From assembly GCF_040954835.1 (NCBI RefSeq), contig NC_090697.1, forward strand, positions 10,842,001-10,906,000: a stretch of DNA of 64,000 nt, written 5' to 3'. The notes beneath the pieces were generated by a model. That model saw only the letters and a program-made list of their open reading frames with translations. It was not told where the DNA came from and did no database searches. This stretch comes from Lepisosteus oculatus (Eukaryota; Chordata; Actinopteri; Semionotiformes; Lepisosteidae). The position numbers and the translations under genes were made by a program. This document shows positions 60,601-64,000 of this stretch, one piece after another (positions within the stretch are counted from its first letter, which is position 1; each line of letters opens with the position of its first letter).

Positions 60601-61683
60601 GAGTATTACAGTTAAAGCAATTCTCAAAGACACAAAGTGCTGCTGATGAACTGTTAAAGGGTCAACTACACTTGTTGTTCCAATTGTAGGGTTCGGTCTA
60701 TATTTGCCAGGTGGCAGTCAAATGTTGCTATTTCTTCCATAGCGCTCATCACTCATGCTCTCCCAGAACACACTAATGGAGACCCGAGTGTTTGCACATG
60801 CTCAGGATACTCACCTGCCCCTCCATCCGCAGAGCGCTGGCGGAAACCAAAGGTTTGCCAGCAAGAACACAAGCGTCGTTAACCAAGTAGCGCGTGGGCA
60901 CGTTGTCAGAACAGTCGGCTATGATATCGTACATGAGAGCGAAGGCATTAAGGAAATGTCCAACACATATTAACAACTCTGCGCCATGCAGGTTTCATCA
61001 GCACAGACCACAGAGCCATTATTAAACACCATTTACATCTATTAGACACCTATTAGACTATAGCTGATACACCTATTACACCTATTAGACTATAGCTGAA
61101 ACACTTATTACCCCTATTATAGACCTATTAGACTATAGCTGAAACACTTATTACACCTATTATAGACCTATTAGACTATACAGTAGCTGATACACCTATT
61201 AGACTGTAGCTGATACTTCAACCAATTTTCTGATCATTTTTACATTTTGGCATTTGACGTTCATTGCCTGTCTGTCCCACGTGACATTTCCTTATAATAA
61301 TCCAATTCTAAACATATTTTACTGTTCGTTTATCATAGTCATCGAAAGTTACATTCACCGTAATAATCAGAGATGTAACTGTCCACGAGAAGAAAACTTG
61401 AACTTGAACCCTTCCACCTTGGTGGATTTTAAGGGTTATTCATTCATAGAGAATAAATTGCATAAGATGAAAACAAGCCTATGTGTGATGACAATGAAAA
61501 TCCTCATTTTGCGGAAAAAAAAAACAGGAACTGGCCCTGTGTCACCCCTCGTTTCAGTTGTCTTCCCAGTTCCGCTTCCGGAGGTTTTTACAAACCATAC
61601 AAGGATACTGCTGAACGAGCTGCAGGGCGTTCTCGGGAGTCAGCTGCATGTGATATGGCACATAGTCCACTGCAGAGTTCAGC
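49703..61683 (-). CDS. mocs3: Adenylyltransferase and sulfurtransferase MOCS3 (UBA4), C-terminal two thirds
   Basis: MOCS3 activates the C-termini of MOCS2A and URM1 by adenylation and then passes sulfur to them, serving molybdenum-cofactor synthesis and tRNA thiolation in the cytosol. Nine minus-strand exons join into one frame of 312 residues ending at a TGA at 49705-49703. Visible in order (fragment numbering): E1 fold segment [20 protein letters not shown]; zinc ligands CYRC (75, 78) and CSVC (150, 153); E1-type catalytic Cys 92 in TVTNCSDGG; rhodanese domain from about 193 with [17 protein letters not shown]; persulfide-carrying Cys 265 in [11 protein letters not shown]-terminal FPQY. 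All key residues are kept. By recollection the human protein is about 460 residues, so roughly 150 N-terminal residues, including the nucleotide-binding GxGGLG motif, lie beyond the right edge. Unlike human MOCS3 the gene has many introns, three with minor-class donors. Confidence 0.93.
51733..51872 (-). repeat. tRNA-derived SINE, copy 2 (5'-truncated)
   Basis: Shares GGCCATATACAATTTCTTG and TCTTTTCGCATACCCCAGCT with the copies at 6085 and 52012 but lacks the tRNA head. Followed by two near copies of CAAGTACCTGTTTATG at 51936 and 51977. Confidence 0.7.
52012..52272 (-). repeat. tRNA-derived SINE, copy 3
   Basis: Read on the minus strand: head with GGTTGCCGGTTCGTATCCCG (B-box GGTTCGTATCC), body GGGCCCCTGAGCAAGGCCC, and end TGCAAGAAATTGTATATGGC. 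The most complete copy in the window. Confidence 0.78.
53194..53301 (-). CDS. mocs3: mocs3 exon h
   Basis: Encodes (N)[20 protein letters not shown]...KSDFP, the variable linker of the rhodanese domain. CTCTCAG acceptor, CCAG|GTCAGT donor, phase 1. Confidence 0.88.
53302..54145 (-). other. mocs3: Possible third U12-type intron of mocs3
   Basis: The donor is GTATCCTTC, identical in its core to the two U12-type donors upstream, and the acceptor is CTCTCAG. No convincing TTCCTTRAY branch site is visible in the last 40 nt, so the class is uncertain. Confidence 0.45.
54146..54242 (-). CDS. mocs3: mocs3 exon g (rhodanese start)
   Basis: Encodes [20 protein letters not shown]...HLPVSI from CTCCGCAG. 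Ends in phase 1 before GTATCCTTC, another minor-class-like donor. Confidence 0.9.
54625..55015 (-). repeat. 5S-type SINE, body and (ATT)n tail
   Basis: Plus strand starts with (AAT)n at 54630-54663, then TTTTCTGGACACTCCGCTCA, AGCGCTTCACAGGTAATGGG, GTGTGCAGCATCCACCTGGA, ... GTCAGGACCTCAGTTTTACG and TCTCATCCGAAGGATG. The 5S head is missing. Lies in the mocs3 intron between exons f and g. Confidence 0.78.
55386..55433 (-). CDS. mocs3: mocs3 micro-exon f (16 codons)
   Basis: [16 protein letters not shown], flanked by a CTTCCAG acceptor and a CAG|GTAAGA donor, phase 0 at both ends. It fills exactly the linker between the E1 and rhodanese domains expected after ATDK. Confidence 0.9.
57557..57720 (-). 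CDS. mocs3: mocs3 exon e (second zinc pair)
   Basis: Encodes (P)[16 protein letters not shown]...CSVCGENPS...[13 protein letters not shown] from a CCCCTCAG acceptor to an AAG|GTCAGA donor, phase 0. Confidence 0.93.
57721..59996 (-). other. mocs3: U12-type intron of mocs3 (GT-AG)
   Basis: Starts GTATCCTTT. Near the 3' end TTCTTTAAC (one change from TTCCTTAAC) lies 18 nt before the CAG acceptor, the spacing expected of U12 introns. A 5S-type SINE sits inside at 57834-58338. Nothing else was recognised in this intron, although frames of 117-118 codons at 58520-58873 and 59458-59814 are open. Confidence 0.75.
57834..58338 (-). repeat. Complete 5S-headed SINE with 15-bp target duplication
   Basis: The head at the right end reads (minus) GCCAGCAGCCATATGACCCT, GAAGCTCAGCTGGG and CCTGGTCAGTACCTGGCTGG, matching 5S rRNA. 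The body is shared with the other copies. The 3' part is not the (ATT)n tail but the CCTGCGATGGACTGGCGTCC ... GGCAAATGACATGACA tail. GGCACGTCAGGAGGT flanks it at 57819-57833 and 58339-58353. Confidence 0.82.
59997..60059 (-). CDS. mocs3: mocs3 exon d
   Basis: Encodes (V)[20 protein letters not shown] after TTCTGCAG, followed by the donor GTATCCTTT (minor class). Confidence 0.9.
60483..60591 (-). CDS. mocs3: mocs3 exon c (catalytic Cys, first zinc pair)
   Basis: From TTCACAG acceptor: [20 protein letters not shown]...[13 protein letters not shown], ending at a GTAAGT donor in phase 1. Contains CYRC and the catalytic Cys of NCSDGG. Confidence 0.93.
60815..60932 (-). CDS. mocs3: mocs3 exon b
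   Basis: Encodes [15 protein letters not shown]...[10 protein letters not shown] and ends in phase 0 at CAG|GTGAGT. The completing base for the split Gln codon is its first G. Confidence 0.92.
60933..61608 (-). other. mocs3: U12-type intron of mocs3 with apparent GT-AT ends
   Basis: Begins GTATCCTTG and, 16 nt before its end, contains TTCCTTAAT, a perfect match to the U12 branch consensus TTCCTTRAY. The reading frame ([13 protein letters not shown]) requires joining ...CAGCA to GTACGATATC, so the intron ends ...CTCTCAT. The nearest AG (about 60978) would add some 15 non-homologous residues. It also houses the tandem repeat at 61049-61218. Confidence 0.75.
61049..61218. repeat. Minisatellite, about 43-bp unit
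   Basis: Units starting CCTATTAGACTATAGCTGA begin at 61049, 61081, 61124, 61167 and 61195. Two are 43 bp and differ by one base; the others are shortened. It lies within the mocs3 intron with apparent GT-AT ends. Confidence 0.85.
61609..61683 (-). CDS. mocs3: mocs3 exon a (first in window)
   Basis: Encodes [13 protein letters not shown]...LQLVQ after a CCCGTAG acceptor. Ends ...CAG CA, phase 2, followed by GTATCCTTG, a minor-class donor. Confidence 0.9.
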
Positions 61684-64000
61684 CTACGGGAACAAGAGTC
61701 GATTCCGCTACAGTAAGAGTCCAGTCGATGCCCCACACCGGCGCCTTGCACCTTTGTCCCATACGGTAACACGGTTTACCACAAAGTGCTCCGCTTCTGC
61801 CTGGTTTCATTTTTAATATTTGTGCATCAGGGGGAAATCAAGTCTCTTTAATTCCTAGTTAATAGTATTTAAATAGTCTCTGAGATCGAAACAATACTGA
61901 AATCATTCATCAATTATCTGTCTAAGAACCACTTATCCTAATAGCCCAACAGCCGTTCTGAGGTTGAAATGAATGTACATGACTGCTGGACATACCACCT
62001 GGATGGAATGGAACTTCCCCGGACCACACAGAAAGGAACTTTACAGCTATCTGGATGTAAAGCTAGCCAGCATGTCTGGGAGAGCTTTATTTATTTGTCT
62101 GACGCCTCTATCGAAAGTGACTTTCACCAACACACATTTGCACAGCTGGAACAATCGGGGGGGGGGGGGGGGGGGGGGGAGGTTTCTCGCTCAGGGCTAC
62201 CAATGAAATCAGCTGCTTATGGATTCAAAATAAAAAAAAACACTAATTTACTGTAACAACTGCGGGTTCCTTCATGAAAGGACACCAGGAGATGTTATCC
62301 TTTCTCTTTTTTTTTTTTTACAAGGACCACTAAAGAATTTACACACACATTAGGGGATAAACCGAACATGTACACAGGTTTAGGGTGAGGGCAACATCGG
62401 GCGAGGGCGCTACAGTACTTTGACCAGTGAATAATTACTGAAAATCTCACTAAAAGGGGGAAAATATATATGTTAAAGTCCAATTCAGTCCATTTCTAAA
62501 AGGTTTAATCTTTAAGTAGTAACCAAGCAAGAGAAAGTTGAAAATCAATCATCCAATAGCCTGGGCAATCAAGTTGTTTTATGTTTTACAGGTTTTACAT
62601 CCAAAAGAGAATAAAGGAAAACGACAAGGACAGATTCAAACAAAAAGCCTGAAATGAGTTAACTGTACATCTATAATTACCCTCCCTTCTTTAGGAAAAT
62701 AACTTTGGGAGGGAAACTTCAAGAAAAGTGAATGGTTTTGTATGATGGTAACTGGGGATGAAAAAGGAAAACAGCATAAAGACTGATTCTTTCTGTCCCA
62801 GCATTCAACCCACCGTTGATCTCAATATCACTTCAGATTCATATCAGGCTTCAAAACAGCTCAAAAACACGAGAACAAAATCAAGAACATTGAATGGGCG
62901 ATAAATCACAAAAATGGGTCAAAATCGCAACGCTAAAGAGTTTCGTAGACACATGAAACAACATTTGCACATTTCATCTACAGAAAGGAAAAGAATGTAA
63001 GAAACCGTCGACATATTTGTTGCGTTTTACAATAAACATGGAGGTGGCATGCGAAGTCTTCAGCCTGTTTTAGTGAAGTTACAAAAGGGAGATATGACAA
63101 AAATGGAAAATACATTTCTCAAGGAACAATGTCGTTCAGTTCTTTAGTGTCGCATAATACGGGCAGGAAGGCAAGCCGGGAACGATAACAAAAATAACGA
63201 CTCAGAAAGAACAAGAGGTATTGAAATCTTTGTGTTCCCCTCCCACATTCACCTGACTACACCACCATTGAAATGTTAACAGCTAAGCTTGGTGGAAGAC
63301 CAAACCAACAACTGAACTGTATAACTACAATAAGCCTGCTCTGGTTGATGACTAAGCAAAAACACATTTACATTGTGTAACAGAGTGCCCAGAGCTTGTG
63401 CAGCTGCGATAGCTTACAACAGGGTTAGGGTGAGGTAACGAACAGACGAAAGATAATGAACAAGAGAAGGCAACTCAGACCATTAACACATTTAGTCACC
63501 AGTAGCTAATAGATCTGAGGATCTTGTCATTTCTTGAGTGGTCTCAGCCAATTTGAATAGGGCAGAGCTGTTTTTCCACACGTCCCCACTGCATATTCTT
63601 TGACAGCAGGTAATTATTTTTTATTAAAATCAATAGTTTTTGCATATTCTCCTTTCCTTAGCAATATGCTGAGGGCCTTAACTTAGATAATGACTGTGGA
63701 GGACAGTTTTTCTGCAGAGAAACCAAGTCGACAGCAAATATGATAACCAAAATCACCCATTTCAAGAAAACAAAACACAATTACAGATTCAACAGCACCA
63801 TCTGGTGGAATAAGTCTTTCAAATTCAATTATATTTATTGGTATGACTGACGAATTACATTGCAGCCGAAGCAACCAAAGAAAAAAGGCAACAGTAAGCA
63901 TTTCCAAACATCCGGAGCAATACTTCTGTTTGAAGACTTCATCACTCTTGCTTAGACTCTGACAGGAGACCACATACTGGGCTGCCAGCTCTATTCATTT
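61684..64000 (-). other. mocs3: Upstream mocs3 intron and flanking sequence
   Basis: Presumed intron preceding exon a. I looked for the N-terminal exons (GxGGLG nucleotide-binding loop, DxDxVxxSNLxRQ) on the minus strand and saw none. A 23-base G run is at 62157-62179, next to a short fish-repeat phrase (TTTATTTATTTGTCTGACGC at about 62085). The rest is AT-rich. Confidence 0.45.

Noticed and set aside
1..64000. CRISPR arrays, bacterial operons or phage genes
   Set aside because: None seen; the tandem repeat at 61049-61218 has no spacers and the splice structure is eukaryotic.

Overview
The window is animal nuclear DNA, almost certainly from a ray-finned fish. It has intron-rich genes with GT-AG splice sites, long AT-rich introns, and a fish-style repeat load: degenerate Tc1-like transposons, L2/CR1-type LINE relics, tRNA-derived SINEs and 5S-rRNA-derived SINEs with (ATT)n tails. 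An early-branching lineage is possible from the repeat mix, but that is inference. Most open reading frames are chance frames. Only three protein genes could be supported.

Layout: (1) 1-41478 reads as the long first coding intron of a protein kinase D gene on the minus strand. The only kinase exon found is the first coding exon at 41479-41772, whose N-terminus matches PRKD3. The rest of this region holds repeat relics, hairpins, a tRNA-Asp-like sequence and two GC-rich islands whose meaning is open. (2) 41880-44350 is a CpG-rich interval between two divergent genes. (3) 44351-46226, plus strand: a two-exon gene for a 127-residue protein that is little more than one PH domain. (4) 47188-48415: a non-autonomous Tc1-like element carrying a nested SINE fragment. 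(5) 49703-61683, minus strand: nine 3' exons of mocs3 (UBA4-type adenylyltransferase/sulfurtransferase), 312 residues in frame to the stop. The N-terminal third lies beyond the right edge.

The most interesting observation is in mocs3. Human MOCS3 is intronless, but here the gene is split into many exons. Three of its introns begin with the minor-spliceosome donor GTATCCTT. One has a perfect U12 branch-site match but appears to end in AT instead of AG; a second is an ordinary GT-AG U12 intron with a near-consensus branch site; the third has the donor but no clear branch site. mocs3 would act in the cytosol in Moco biosynthesis and tRNA thiolation. The kinase acts in diacylglycerol signalling. 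The PH protein presumably acts at membranes. Nothing suggests that the three genes work together.

Repeats give secondary observations: a 5S-headed SINE in a mocs3 intron with an intact 15-bp target duplication and a different 3' tail from its relatives, nested insertions, a roughly 420-bp imperfect inverted repeat, and two compact near-perfect hairpins.
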